Assembly: GCA_036654795.1 (NCBI GenBank)
Contig: JAVVRI010000001.1
Span: 1 to 49,654 of the forward strand
Reading direction: 5' to 3'
Length of the DNA: 49,654 nucleotides
Source of the DNA: JAVVRI01 sp036654795
GTDB lineage: Bacteria > Bacteroidota > Bacteroidia > Bacteroidales > Tannerellaceae
Each line of letters begins with the position of its first letter. Within the stretch, counting starts at the first letter, position 1. Of this stretch, positions 8,167-17,227 are shown piece by piece. The notes under the pieces were generated by a model. The model was not told the origin of the DNA. It was given only the letters and a program-made list of their open reading frames with translations, and searched no databases. A program made the position numbers and the translations under genes.

Positions 8167-8276
8167 CTAATTATTAATAGGCCGACAGTTGTCGGCTTAT
8201 AGGCTGACTGTAGTCGATCTATAAGCCGACAACTGTCGGTCTATAGGTTGGCAATTGTCGGCTTACTAATAATTAG
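8167..8276. repeat. 22-bp-period palindrome array 1 (GCCGACAnnTGTCGGC)
   Basis: Four 16-bp palindromes start at 8181, 8203, 8225 and 8247, exactly 22 bp apart, separated by 6-nt linkers TTATAG, CTATAA and CTATAG. Units 1 and 3 are reverse complements apart from one base; unit 2 is degenerate. The block is itself flanked by inverted CTAATTATTA sequences (8167-8176 and 8267-8276). It lies in the gap between the TPR-like gene and the HU-HIG gene. It is not a CRISPR array, because the units are too short and there are no unique spacers. Confidence 0.85.
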
Positions 8277-8280
8277 TATG

Positions 8281-8288
8281 CAAAGATA
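8281..8288 (-). promoter_or_regulatory. Candidate -7 element upstream of the HU-HIG gene
   Basis: The minus strand reads TATCTTTG. A TTTG occurs upstream but 25 nt away, longer than the usual 19-21. If used, the 22-bp array would be entirely within the 5' untranslated leader. Confidence 0.4.
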
Positions 8289-8395
8289 TAAAGTATAGGT
8301 ATAAAAAGAAAAACAAAACAGTGAAAAAAAAAACGGCTCATGTGCAAAAGTCCGTGGATGACGATTGCTCCTGTCTAACCAAATATCATACAAAA

Positions 8396-9235
8396 CTAAA
8401 CCTTACCCAGTTCCTCAAGCAATGCTCTTCTCGTCGGATACATAACTTTTAATTTTCTGACCAGATCCGTAGCCATAGGGCGGGCTCCCAACTTTATCAT
8501 TCGCTGTATATATCGGCATGCGGCTTGATAATGTCCCCGTCCCATATTACGTTCCAGATAGGTAAGTATGAGGTTCCTATAAAGGGTTGCCAACTCATTG
8601 GGATAAGAGTCCGCTAGATATTGTTCCGCATCGGCAATGCGCTCAAAACTGACGTTCTGTCGGAGTAATTCAAACAATTTATCCCACTGCAATTCCCAGA
8701 TGTACAATTGTGAGATGCGATTATAATCAATCCAACGACTTCCGTCTTTTATATCTTTAATAAGACCGCTTAAATAATCATGCCATTGATCTTGGGGGAC
8801 AAGAGATTTCAGCAGTTCATAATAATATTTCAAAGGATGGTAACGCCCGTTTGAATGAATAAAAAAGTAGCGGGCAAACTGAATTATATTTTTTACATCT
8901 CCGGTTTGCTGATAGGCCGTCAATAGATAATTACGCCAATTATCAGCCAACCCGGGAGCATCTTTTTCATCTCTGGCAATCCCTTCAGACGCCAGACTCT
9001 CGACCTTCGGGTAATCCTTTGCATTCAGGGCTTTTTCTATTAATTCGACTCTGAATTGTGAATTAGAAAGGTTATTCTCTATAAATCGGGCAGCTGCCTC
9101 GTGGCTTTCTGTCTTTTTGATGAGTTCCAACATTAGTTCCTGAGCTTTTTTATAGTCCCAGTCCCAACTTTTCCCATTCGGTTTTATTTTATCCAAAGCC
9201 GACTTTATTTTTTCTTTTTCCTGTTTGGTTTTCAC
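8396..9235 (-). CDS. Helical-repeat (TPR-like) protein, probably 5'-truncated
   Basis: The 279-residue frame is helical throughout, with TPR/Sel1-like periodicity. The first codon is GTG, and the same frame stays open upstream for about 30 codons, reading ...SLKGWDWHFTPIELGIKL before a TAG. That upstream stretch looks protein-like: a WDW motif recurs at KSWDWDYKKA in the body. It suggests the real 5' end has been lost. The C-terminal helical region resembles that of Bacteroides SWIM-zinc-finger proteins of 500-600 residues, but no zinc-finger half is present here. No function is claimed. It could be an expressed fragment or a pseudogene; the neighbouring tRNA could mark the boundary of a past rearrangement. 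Confidence 0.55.
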   Translation of the reverse strand: MKTKQEKEKIKSALDKIKPNGKSWDWDYKKAQELMLELIKKTESHEAAARFIENNLSNSQFRVELIEKALNAKDYPKVESLASEGIARDEKDAPGLADNWRNYLLTAYQQTGDVKNIIQFARYFFIHSNGRYHPLKYYYELLKSLVPQDQWHDYLSGLIKDIKDGSRWIDYNRISQLYIWELQWDKLFELLRQNVSFERIADAEQYLADSYPNELATLYRNLILTYLERNMGRGHYQAACRYIQRMIKLGARPMATDLVRKLKVMYPTRRALLEELGKV

Positions 9236-9573
9236 AAGTTTAATGCCTAATTCTATTGGTGTAAAGTGCCAATCCCAGCCTTTCAGTGAATCCCTCTCAA
9301 CGGAGGCTTTGTTACGCCTCTAAGCTGAACCTTGAACTGATATTCCATGATATTGCTGAATTAGTAGTTTATGCTTTCAAAAATACAATGTTGACTTGAC
9401 ATTTTGGCATATTGGATATAAAATTTGCATTCTTTTATGCTTTAATTGAGTTCATACAACAATTACTGAAGTCTATAGTAACTATTCAGCGATTATGGGG
9501 TCAGCCGATTATGTTTTCTGTCAGTAATGTCATAAAAAAAGCCGTAAATTATTAATTTACGGCTTTTTTAGTG
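9236..9573. other. Gene-free stretch between the truncated gene and tRNA-Arg
   Basis: This 338-bp stretch holds the open upstream extension of the truncated gene (to about 9320), a small hairpin (GAGGC at 9303-9307 with GCCTC at 9316-9320) and the tRNA terminator. No complete gene is visible. Confidence 0.6.
9541..9569 (-). terminator. Intrinsic terminator of tRNA-Arg
   Basis: GCCGTAAATTA and TAATTTACGGC (9541-9551, 9553-9563) form an almost complete palindrome flanked by runs of A and T, so it can act in both directions. It lies 5-10 nt past the tRNA 3' end. Confidence 0.85.
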
Positions 9574-9647
9574 TGACCGCGACAGGATTCAAACCTGTAA
9601 CCTGCTGATCCGTAGTCAGCTACTCTATTCAGTTGAGCCACGCGGCC
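9574..9647 (-). tRNA. tRNA-Arg (anticodon ACG)
   Basis: The 74-nt cloverleaf has acceptor stem GGCCGCG (9641-9647 on the minus strand) pairing with CGCGGTC (9575-9581) with one G-U pair. The anticodon stem is GCTGA/TCAGC around loop CTACGGA, giving anticodon ACG for CGU and, after A-to-I editing, CGC/CGA. The T arm ACAGG-TTTGAAT-CCTGT is canonical. CCA is not encoded and must be added. It has its own consensus promoter and terminator. Confidence 0.96.
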
Positions 9648-9667
9648 ATTGTTCTTGATTGCGAGTA

Positions 9668-9698
9668 CAAAGGTAGTCCTTTCTTTTATACTTGCAAA
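9668..9698 (-). promoter_or_regulatory. Bacteroides consensus promoter of tRNA-Arg
   Basis: On the minus strand TTTG (9695-9698), a 19-nt spacer and TACCTTTG (9668-9675) match the Bacteroides housekeeping sigma consensus at both boxes. It is placed about 20 nt before the tRNA 5' end. Confidence 0.85.
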
Positions 9699-9720
9699 TA
9701 AATTAGCAACTTTTTTCTAA

Positions 9721-12039
9721 TTAATCTAGCATTTTAGGGTTAAAGATCAGGTAACCGATGTTCAATCCAAAGTTGAAATTCTTAGTTGGATAGCTGTATC
9801 CGTTGGCATACAAGCTGATAGAGGCAAATGGCAGTTGCAGCACAAAAGCAGCTTCGCCCATGTACCGAAACGTGTTAAAAAACTTGCCATAATAGGGAAC
9901 AGCCCGATATGAATTCTCAGATTGCATCATTTCCTTTTTCTTAATATCATATAACGGGGCAAAACCATACAAATCCAACTGAAAATGGAATAGTTTACTT
10001 AACTTTAGTATTGGCGAGATGCCGATGGCCACATATTGATTGGCTCGAAATGCTTCATTGAAGACAATCTTGCTGTGCGGAGTGGGGGTAAAGGCTGGCG
10101 CTTGCAGGATAGAGGCTGTATAGTTGTTCATCAGATTTTTGCTAGAAATCACCATCTCGGCCAAGTATCCTAGGTTGAAATGATCGTTTAACTCCTGATA
10201 TTGCTGCCAATGGCCTTTCATCTGTAACCAACTGTCGGTTGTTTTTTCATACGGATTGTCCAACGTAGGGATGGAGGGAGTATAAGCTGACTTCCCTGTT
10301 ACATACTCAGCAATCAGAAACTGTTGTTTTCCTTTGATTGGGTATTGTTTGGCGTTCAGCGAATTTTGCTCAATGCTGAGCGAACCGCAAAACAGGCTGT
10401 AACGGCTACGGTCGAAGGTTGTATTCGAGAACTGTATGTTGGAGGTCTGAAAATAATAATCGTTCAGTTGGCCATACGCAAAGCCGATTTCCGCTTTCGC
10501 ACGATTAAGGAAGGGGAAGCCTAGCTTTACACGCGTAAATAGCTCATCTTGCTTGATAAAGGCTGGTAGCACGTCTTCGTAAAACAGAGACTGGCTTTCG
10601 GAATAACGTTTGTCTGAATAGACACCTTCCCAATTTATATATGTGGGTATCAAGGTTTGCAAATAGACACGCCCGTTCAGCAATGCGCCGCTAAAGGAGT
10701 TTCCCACTTGAAAGTTTGCATTCACATCAGCCGCAAAACGACCCAAGTACTGATATCCCAAGCCTAAAAATAGCTGGTTAGCCTGATGCGAAGAGACGTT
10801 ACCCCCAAAGCTAATGGTGATTTCCTCTTTCATCGTAACTTTCAGGTAGAGGTCGAAAGCCTTTTCTTTTCTGTTATAGACAGCATGGGGCATGATCTCC
10901 TTAATCTTTGAGTAGGTCAGCATCTTAAAATATGCGCGTTTGAACTCTTCCATCGAAAACTCGCGGTTAAAGTCCCGATGCAATTGTGCTTCAATGTATT
11001 TGCGTTGCGATTCGCTAACGCCGGTTACATAGATGTTTCTAAATATCAATGGGGGGAGTCCCTCTTTGTATGTTTTTCTCCGTTCGGTTACTTCGGCTAA
11101 CGGCACGGAGCTCTTTACTCGTCCTTTGATGGAATCTATCATGGCCATAGTGCGTCTATACCCAATGTCCATTAGTGCCTTTCCTTTCTGGAAATCGAGC
11201 AGAGAAACATCGGGAAAGTTAAACTTGAGCGTCATGCCGAGTTCTTCAGGAACTTCGTAGTCGGTCTTCTGCATAATCATAGTTTCCAACTGGTTGTAGG
11301 GGTTGTCGGACGGTTTGTTGTTTCCTCCAGATACGACTGAGCCGAAGATGAAGTCCGGATGAAAAGAGTCTTCCATCGGTGTAACCGGGAAATTATCATA
11401 GATTCCACCGTCAAAGAGTGGCACGCTGTCCTTCCATATCGGCTGAAAAACAAAAGGAAAACTCATGGAGGCACGTACGGCATCACCCAAATCTCCATTC
11501 TTGAAAACAACCGCTTTTTTACCATATATATCGGATGCTATGCAGCGGAAGGGTATGAAAAGATTGTCGAAATTCCACCCGGACTTGGCTGTTGCTTGGG
11601 AGAAAAGAGCCATAAATGCCTGATTCATCTGAATTGGGTTGATTAGACTTTGCGGAAAGAAGCTGGCTTTGATTTGTAACGAATCGGACATATCAATCGA
11701 GAAATGGGCGAATTCGGGGGTGGCTATTGGCTTTTTAAAATAATAGACGTACTCAGTCTCTACCGTACCGGTTTGCCAGTATCCAAATTCTTTTGAAAGC
11801 ATTAGTGCCAACATCTCCTCAGGTGAGTAACCCATTGCATATAGGCTGCCAATAATCGCGCCGATGGACGTACCGGTTATATAATCAATAGGAATATTGC
11901 TCTCTTCGAGTGCTTTGATAACACCGATATGAGCAGCCCCTTTCGCGCCACCACCGCTCAATACCAAGCCTACTTTCTGAGCGGATATAGGGGAGATAAT
12001 CATGACTGAAAAAACTACAGAGAGGATGATATGCTTCAT
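9721..12039 (-). CDS. Patatin-like phospholipase fused to POTRA and outer-membrane beta-barrel (PlpD-like)
   Basis: Start at MKHIILSVV (772 residues); a longer frame to 12108 overlaps the promoter. Residues 1-20 form a signal peptide. The patatin domain carries the oxyanion loop GGGAKG (29-34), nucleophile Ser58 in GTSIG and Asp210 in DGG. After about residue 330 comes a POTRA-like segment (IFRNIYVTGVSESQRKYIEA). A C-terminal half of alternating hydrophobic strands follows, typical of the Omp85/BamA-type barrel, ending FNLGLN-like strands and LIFNPKMLD. The layout equals type Vd autotransporters such as Pseudomonas PlpD, where the lipase is displayed or released through its own barrel. In Bacteroidetes such proteins are common and their substrate is not known. 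The promoter is a good match at 12065-12095. Confidence 0.9.
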   Translation of the reverse strand: MKHIILSVVFSVMIISPISAQKVGLVLSGGGAKGAAHIGVIKALEESNIPIDYITGTSIGAIIGSLYAMGYSPEEMLALMLSKEFGYWQTGTVETEYVYYFKKPIATPEFAHFSIDMSDSLQIKASFFPQSLINPIQMNQAFMALFSQATAKSGWNFDNLFIPFRCIASDIYGKKAVVFKNGDLGDAVRASMSFPFVFQPIWKDSVPLFDGGIYDNFPVTPMEDSFHPDFIFGSVVSGGNNKPSDNPYNQLETMIMQKTDYEVPEELGMTLKFNFPDVSLLDFQKGKALMDIGYRRTMAMIDSIKGRVKSSVPLAEVTERRKTYKEGLPPLIFRNIYVTGVSESQRKYIEAQLHRDFNREFSMEEFKRAYFKMLTYSKIKEIMPHAVYNRKEKAFDLYLKVTMKEEITISFGGNVSSHQANQLFLGLGYQYLGRFAADVNANFQVGNSFSGALLNGRVYLQTLIPTYINWEGVYSDKRYSESQSLFYEDVLPAFIKQDELFTRVKLGFPFLNRAKAEIGFAYGQLNDYYFQTSNIQFSNTTFDRSRYSLFCGSLSIEQNSLNAKQYPIKGKQQFLIAEYVTGKSAYTPSIPTLDNPYEKTTDSWLQMKGHWQQYQELNDHFNLGYLAEMVISSKNLMNNYTASILQAPAFTPTPHSKIVFNEAFRANQYVAIGISPILKLSKLFHFQLDLYGFAPLYDIKKKEMMQSENSYRAVPYYGKFFNTFRYMGEAAFVLQLPFASISLYANGYSYPTKNFNFGLNIGYLIFNPKMLD

Positions 12040-12064
12040 ATACTGGAATTTCTTTTTTCTTATC

Positions 12065-12095
12065 CAAAAGTAAAGGATATTTCTTAATTGGCAAG
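12065..12095 (-). promoter_or_regulatory. Promoter of the patatin-like gene
   Basis: On the minus strand CTTG (12092-12095), 19 nt and TACTTTTG (12065-12072) fit the Bacteroides consensus with one mismatch in the -33 box. It lies 26 bp upstream of the chosen start, which supports MKHII as the start. Confidence 0.7.
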
Positions 12096-12143
12096 TATAT
12101 CCAAACACTTTTTTTTAAATTCGGCTTCTTGTACGATAACAAG

Positions 12144-12180
12144 AAAGGGGGCGCTTCCGGTTTGGAAACGTCCCCTTTTT
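12144..12180 (-). terminator. Intrinsic terminator of htpG
   Basis: An imperfect GC-rich stem (AAAGGGGGCGCTTCC against GGAAACGTCCCCTTT) is flanked by T/A runs just after the htpG stop at 12207. Confidence 0.75.
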
Positions 12181-12206
12181 TAGTATTATTCAGATATAAG
12201 TCGAAA

Positions 12207-14258
12207 TTAACCAATCATTTGCACACTGCGCTTGATAAAGCTGCTTAGCGCTTCCCCTTTCAGCATACCGCTTCCTAAGAGGGCAAGGTCTATCAGCTGG
12301 CTAACCATTTTATTGCCGCCGGCATATTCTGACAAGATGGCATTGCTCTGTTCGCGAAGTTCGTCCAGTTTATGGTTCGTGTTGGTCATATCTTCTTTTT
12401 CCTGAGCAGTAACCTCTTCCTCCTTCTTTTTATCCTGTATGGCGCGCAAGTCTTCCTGACGGGCTTTCCAGCCTTTGATGTCGGCAAGGATTGGGTTTAG
12501 TTTGTCGGCACAAGCCTGCTCTTCGTCGGTTAGCACCTTCTTTACCAGCGAATGGTCAGTGTTCAACACTAGGTTGTAGCTATCCGGCATTTCACCGTAG
12601 AACGACATTCCGGGTTGCATGGCCGACATTTCTCGCATACGGCGCATGTACTCGCTTTGCGTAAGCATTACCGGGTTTGCGTTTTCGCCCAGTGCTTCGA
12701 AGGTTACGTAGAATTCAGCTTTGTTTAGTTTCGGCATCTGGCTCTTAAATACTTCCTGTAAAGCGTTTTTTTGTTCTTCTGCCAACTCTACTTTGTTGGT
12801 GTTTTCCTTACGAATCAGGTTGTCTATCGTATCGCTGTCTACACGAACGAAGTGAGTCTTTTCAAACTTCTGTTCCATTTGGCTGACGGCATGCACATCT
12901 AACTGTCCGTCCATTATCAAGACATTATAGCCCTTGTCCTTGGCAGCCTGAATGTAGCTGTATTGATCGTCCTTGTTGTTGCTGTATAGGTAGATCAAGC
13001 TACCGTCTTTGTCTGTTTGGTTTTCTTTTACCAGCGTGCGGTACTCTTCGAATGTATAGCATTTACTATCCACATCCTTCAGTAAGGCAAACTTGGCAGC
13101 ACGGTCGTAGAACTTTTCGTCACTCAGCATGCCGTATTGGATAAAGAGTTTCAAGCTTTCCCATTTTTCTTCAAACTGCACGCGGTCGGATTTGAATATT
13201 TCTTCCAAACGGTCGGCTACCTTTTTTGTTATGTGACTTGAGATCTTTTTTACGTTCTGGTCACTCTGTAAATAGGAACGGGATACATTCAGTGGAATAT
13301 CCGGCGAATCGAGTACACCATGTAGCAGAGTAAGGAATTCGGGTACGATGCCTTCAACAGAATCTGTAACGAATACCTGGTTGCAGTAGAGTTGAATCTT
13401 ATTACGATTCATGTCAATATTACTCTTGATGCGGGGGAAATAGAGAATACCGGTCAGGTTGAACGGATAGTCCACATTCAGGTGAATCCAGAACAGAGGC
13501 TCTTCGCTCATCGGATAGAGATCCTGATAGAACTTCTTATAATCGGCATCTGTCATGTCGGCCGGCTTGCGCACCCAAGCCGGCTGTGTGTCGTTTACCA
13601 AATTGTCGGCGTCGGTATCTACTTGCTTGCCATCTTTCCATTCCTGTTTCTTTCCAAAAGCGATGGGGATGGGGAGGAAGCGGCAGTACTTCGTAAGTAG
13701 TCCGTTTATTTTGTCTTTATTGAGGAAGTCCTTGTTTTCGTCGTCTATGTAAAGGATAATATCCGTACCGCGGTCCGCTTTCTCAGTCTCTTCCATGCTG
13801 TATTCAGGCGTACCGTCGCAACTCCATTTCATAGCTACTGCTCCCTCTTTGAACGAGCGTGTTACAATCTCTACCTTTTTAGATACCATAAAAGAAGAAT
13901 AGAAGCCCAGACCAAAATGGCCAATGATGGAGGCAGCATCCTTTTTGTATTTTTCAACAAACTCTTCAGCACCGGAGAAGGCGATCTGGTTGATATATTT
14001 ATCAATTTCTTCGGCCGTCATACCAATACCACGGTCTGATATGGTTATGGTGTTTTCGTCGAATTTTATCCGAACAGTCAAGTCGTCTAGTTCACCTTTA
14101 AATTCGCCAACAGACGAAAGCGTCTTCAACTTTTGAGTTGCATCCACTGCGTTCGATACTAATTCACGCAGAAAAATTTCATGGTCGCTATACAAAAACT
14201 TTTTAATAATGGGGAAGATGTTATCACTTGTAACACCAATGTTTCCTTGTTTGCTCAT
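12207..14258 (-). CDS. htpG: Molecular chaperone HtpG (Hsp90)
   Basis: The 683-residue protein begins MSKQGNIGVTSDNIFPIIKK. The GHKL ATPase domain shows FLRELVSNAVDATQKL (usual HtpG block ELISNASDA), SDRGIGMT and IGHFGLGFYSSFMV. Middle and dimerisation domains follow (FPRIKSNIDMNRNKIQLYCN; GVLDSPDIPLNVSRSYLQ). It is an ATP-driven homodimeric cytosolic chaperone acting late in client folding. It is somewhat longer than E. coli HtpG (624), mainly from extensions in the middle and C-terminal regions, as is usual in Bacteroidetes. It is a single-gene unit with a terminator on its 3' side. Its location next to clpC forms a small proteostasis cluster. Confidence 0.97.
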   Translation of the reverse strand: MSKQGNIGVTSDNIFPIIKKFLYSDHEIFLRELVSNAVDATQKLKTLSSVGEFKGELDDLTVRIKFDENTITISDRGIGMTAEEIDKYINQIAFSGAEEFVEKYKKDAASIIGHFGLGFYSSFMVSKKVEIVTRSFKEGAVAMKWSCDGTPEYSMEETEKADRGTDIILYIDDENKDFLNKDKINGLLTKYCRFLPIPIAFGKKQEWKDGKQVDTDADNLVNDTQPAWVRKPADMTDADYKKFYQDLYPMSEEPLFWIHLNVDYPFNLTGILYFPRIKSNIDMNRNKIQLYCNQVFVTDSVEGIVPEFLTLLHGVLDSPDIPLNVSRSYLQSDQNVKKISSHITKKVADRLEEIFKSDRVQFEEKWESLKLFIQYGMLSDEKFYDRAAKFALLKDVDSKCYTFEEYRTLVKENQTDKDGSLIYLYSNNKDDQYSYIQAAKDKGYNVLIMDGQLDVHAVSQMEQKFEKTHFVRVDSDTIDNLIRKENTNKVELAEEQKNALQEVFKSQMPKLNKAEFYVTFEALGENANPVMLTQSEYMRRMREMSAMQPGMSFYGEMPDSYNLVLNTDHSLVKKVLTDEEQACADKLNPILADIKGWKARQEDLRAIQDKKKEEEVTAQEKEDMTNTNHKLDELREQSNAILSEYAGGNKMVSQLIDLALLGSGMLKGEALSSFIKRSVQMIG

Positions 14259-14577
14259 GATTAATCAATTATGTTTGTTCTAATTTTGTTAGTAAAACTA
14301 TTGTAAAAACATTTAGTCTTTTAAATTCTACAATTGCTATTATCAATACAAATTGGATGCCAAACGCTAATTTGCAAATTAGAAATACGTATCTGCGCCT
14401 ATTTGATGACACAATGACATACTTTTGATATTTCTAATCCATTGCTATAACTTTCCAATATCATTACTTAGTTTTTTAAATGTCTAGCTTTAGACAATGG
14501 CGCTTAATTTTCGGCAAAAAAAAATGTCAGACAACAAGTGTCTGACATTTTGACTATTCTAGCGACAGAAACTCTGT
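14259..14577. other. Gene-free stretch between clpC and htpG
   Basis: This 319-bp AT-rich stretch contains the htpG leader and promoter region (no confident Bacteroides boxes found), a small palindrome TGTCTA-GCTT-TAGACA at 14481-14496, and the clpC terminator at 14521-14551. No ORF of note. Confidence 0.7.
14521..14551 (-). terminator. Intrinsic terminator of clpC
   Basis: Perfect 13-bp arms AAAATGTCAGACA and TGTCTGACATTTT with a 5-nt loop, 26 bp past the clpC stop, flanked by A and T runs. Confidence 0.88.
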
Positions 14578-17127
14578 TTAGGCTTCTCTCTTTTCTACTA
14601 CTGTAGTAATCTTTTGCTCTTCTTTATTAAAGCTTACCACGATGGTGTCCCCTTCAACAACGGAAGCGCGGATAATCATTTCGGCCATTTCGTCCTCCAA
14701 ATATTTCTGGATAGCTCGTTTGAGCGGACGGGCGCCAAACTGCACATCGTAACCTTTACTGGCAATGAAGTCCTTCGCTTCGTCGGTCAATACTAAGGTG
14801 TAACCCAGCTTTGAAACACGTTCGTAAAGGCCTTTCAACTCAATGTCTATGATCTTGTGAATGGCTTCCTTATCCAGTTGATCGAACATTACAATATCAT
14901 CCACACGATTCAAAAATTCAGGGGCAAAGGCTTTATTGAGCGCTTTTTGAATAACACTTCGTGAGAAGTCACGATCCGTTTCGCCGACACCTTGCATATT
15001 AAAACCAACACCACGACCAAAATCTTTTAACTGACGCGTACCAATATTAGAAGTCATGATCAGAATGGTGTTTTTGAAGTCTATTCGTCTGCCAAGACTG
15101 TCAGTTAAACGTCCTTCATCCAATACCTGCAACAACAAGTTGAACACATCTGGATGCGCCTTTTCGATTTCATCGAGCAACACAACCGAATAGGGTTTAC
15201 GGCGTACCTTTTCAGTCAACTGTCCGCCTTCTTCGTATCCGATGTATCCCGGAGGTGCCCCGATTAGGCGGGAAACTGCAAATTTCTCCAAATATTCGCT
15301 CATGTCAATACGGATTAAGGAGTCTGCCGAGTCAAAAAGATATTCCGCCAACTTCTTGGCTAAATGCGTTTTGCCGACACCTGTAGGGCCTAGAAACATA
15401 AAGGTTCCGATTGGTTTGTTCGGATCTTTCAACCCGACACGGTTGCGCTGGATGGCTTTTACAATCTTCTGAACGGCATCGTCCTGACCAATCACTTTTG
15501 CTTTCAAGTTGTCGCTCATTTCGAGTAACCGGAGGTTTTCAGCCTTTGCTATTCGTTGTACCGGTACACCGGACATCATGGCAACTACTTCTGCCACTTT
15601 TTCTTCGTCTACCGTTTCGCGATGCTCTTGCAGTTCGAGCTCCCATTTGGCTTTGGCGGCTTCTAGTTGTAGGAGGAACTGGCGTTCTTTGTCACGAAAA
15701 CTGGCTGCCAACTCAAAGTTCTGGGATTTTACGGCCGCCAGCTTATCTTTCTTTGTCTCTTCAATTTTTGCTTCGAGTTCTTCGATGCTCTTTGGCACAA
15801 CTATATTAGATATATGTACGCGCGAGCCGGATTCGTCTAAAGCATCAATGGCTTTGTCTGGAAAATTACGGTCGCTGATATATCGTTCTGTCAATGATAC
15901 GCAAGCTTTCAGAGCTTCGGGGGTGTAGATTACATTGTGATGCTCTTCGTAACGAGCCGTAATGTTTTGTAGGATCTGCAAGGTCTCTTCGGCAGTTGTC
16001 GGGTCGACAATTACTTTTTGGAATCGTCGTTCCAAAGCGCCGTCTTTTTCAATATTCTTACGATATTCATCAAGCGTTGTGGCGCCAATACATTGTATTT
16101 CGCCACGCGCCAAGGCCGGCTTCAGCATATTGGCAGCGTCCATTGAGCCGGAAGCAGAGCCTGCCCCAACAATGGTATGAATTTCGTCTATAAAGAGGAT
16201 TATATTCGGATTTTTAGAAAGCTCATTTAGAATGGCTTTGATGCGTTCCTCAAACTGTCCGCGATATTTTGTGCCGGCAACAACCGAAGCCATGTCCAGA
16301 CTAATCACACGCTTGTCGAAGAGTATACGTGATACTTTCCGTTGAATAATACGAAGAGCAAGTCCTTCTACAATAGCTGATTTACCTACACCTGGCTCTC
16401 CAATCAGTACCGGGTTGTTCTTTTTACGACGGCTAAGGATTTGCGCCAAACGCTCAATCTCTTTTTCACGACCAACGATGGGATCAAGGCGATTTTCGGC
16501 AGCAGCACGGGTCATATCGGTACCGAAATTATCCAATACAGGTGTGTCGTTGGGTGACTTTGGCTGTGTAATTCCACTACCAGAAGTTGGGCGAATGGGC
16601 TCTTTGCGGGATGAGAATGTATCCTCGTCATCTTCCTCGTCGTCATCGGTATAGCCATCCGATATTTCATCTTCTTCGATACGGGTAACTCCAGTGCCAC
16701 TTACTAAATTATTAAACACACTACGATAAGTAACGCCAACCACCTTTAATGCTTTAGCAGCCACATTAAGTTCTTCTTTCAATATAGCTAGCAACAAATG
16801 TTCGGTACCGGTTTCCTCACTTTTAAAGATGCGCGATTCAAGCATGCTCATGCGTAATACTCGTTCGGTCGTTTTACTGATCGCTATTTCATGTTGTACG
16901 TTTCCTTCGACATCAAATACGTTTTTTATCTCCCGCTCAATTCTCTTTTTAATCTCAGATGTATTCACATTCAGTTCGCGTAATACTTGGAAGGCCTTTC
17001 CTTCACCATCGCGCAAGATGCCTAATAATAAATGTTCCGGACCAAGATAAGTGTTCTGAAGCCTTATTGCTTCTTCACGGCTATACTCAATCACATCAAT
17101 CAATCTTTTTGAATAATTATTCTTCAT
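14578..17127 (-). CDS. clpC: ATP-dependent Clp protease ATP-binding subunit ClpC
   Basis: The 849-residue AAA+ unfoldase has two Clp_N repeats (about 3-65 and 80-140) and an acidic linker (about 151-170). The first Walker A is GEPGVGKS at 243-250, followed by LFIDEIHTIVGAG. A UVR-type coiled middle region precedes the second Walker A GPTGVGKTHLAKKL (about residue 575) and VVLLDEIEKAH. ClpC-type unfoldases feed substrates into ClpP and, in Firmicutes, need adaptor proteins such as MecA. Here a Bacteroidetes adaptor is not apparent in the neighbourhood. Divergent from gyrA across a 592-bp gap. A -7-like TAATTTTG occurs at 17156-17163 with TTTG 22 nt upstream. Confidence 0.96.
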   Translation of the reverse strand: MKNNYSKRLIDVIEYSREEAIRLQNTYLGPEHLLLGILRDGEGKAFQVLRELNVNTSEIKKRIEREIKNVFDVEGNVQHEIAISKTTERVLRMSMLESRIFKSEETGTEHLLLAILKEELNVAAKALKVVGVTYRSVFNNLVSGTGVTRIEEDEISDGYTDDDEEDDEDTFSSRKEPIRPTSGSGITQPKSPNDTPVLDNFGTDMTRAAAENRLDPIVGREKEIERLAQILSRRKKNNPVLIGEPGVGKSAIVEGLALRIIQRKVSRILFDKRVISLDMASVVAGTKYRGQFEERIKAILNELSKNPNIILFIDEIHTIVGAGSASGSMDAANMLKPALARGEIQCIGATTLDEYRKNIEKDGALERRFQKVIVDPTTAEETLQILQNITARYEEHHNVIYTPEALKACVSLTERYISDRNFPDKAIDALDESGSRVHISNIVVPKSIEELEAKIEETKKDKLAAVKSQNFELAASFRDKERQFLLQLEAAKAKWELELQEHRETVDEEKVAEVVAMMSGVPVQRIAKAENLRLLEMSDNLKAKVIGQDDAVQKIVKAIQRNRVGLKDPNKPIGTFMFLGPTGVGKTHLAKKLAEYLFDSADSLIRIDMSEYLEKFAVSRLIGAPPGYIGYEEGGQLTEKVRRKPYSVVLLDEIEKAHPDVFNLLLQVLDEGRLTDSLGRRIDFKNTILIMTSNIGTRQLKDFGRGVGFNMQGVGETDRDFSRSVIQKALNKAFAPEFLNRVDDIVMFDQLDKEAIHKIIDIELKGLYERVSKLGYTLVLTDEAKDFIASKGYDVQFGARPLKRAIQKYLEDEMAEMIIRASVVEGDTIVVSFNKEEQKITTVVEKREA

Positions 17128-17155
17128 ACTATATTATATATGTACTATGAGAATG

Positions 17156-17189
17156 CAAAATTAGTAAACTCTCTCGAGTAATCATCAAA
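17156..17189 (-). promoter_or_regulatory. Candidate clpC promoter
   Basis: Minus-strand TAATTTTG (17156-17163) with TTTG (17186-17189) 22 nt upstream. The boxes match but the spacing is slightly long. Confidence 0.45.
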
Positions 17190-17227
17190 ATCCATGCCAT
17201 TATTCTTGATTGGGGGATGAAAAGTCA

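Noticed and set aside
8167..8276. CRISPR array
   Set aside because: Repeats are 16 bp, palindromic and degenerate, with 6-nt linkers, no unique spacers and no cas genes.
11885..12214. A 109-residue minus-strand ORF
   Set aside because: It overlaps the 5' end of the patatin gene in another frame and the htpG terminator; it is a shadow.
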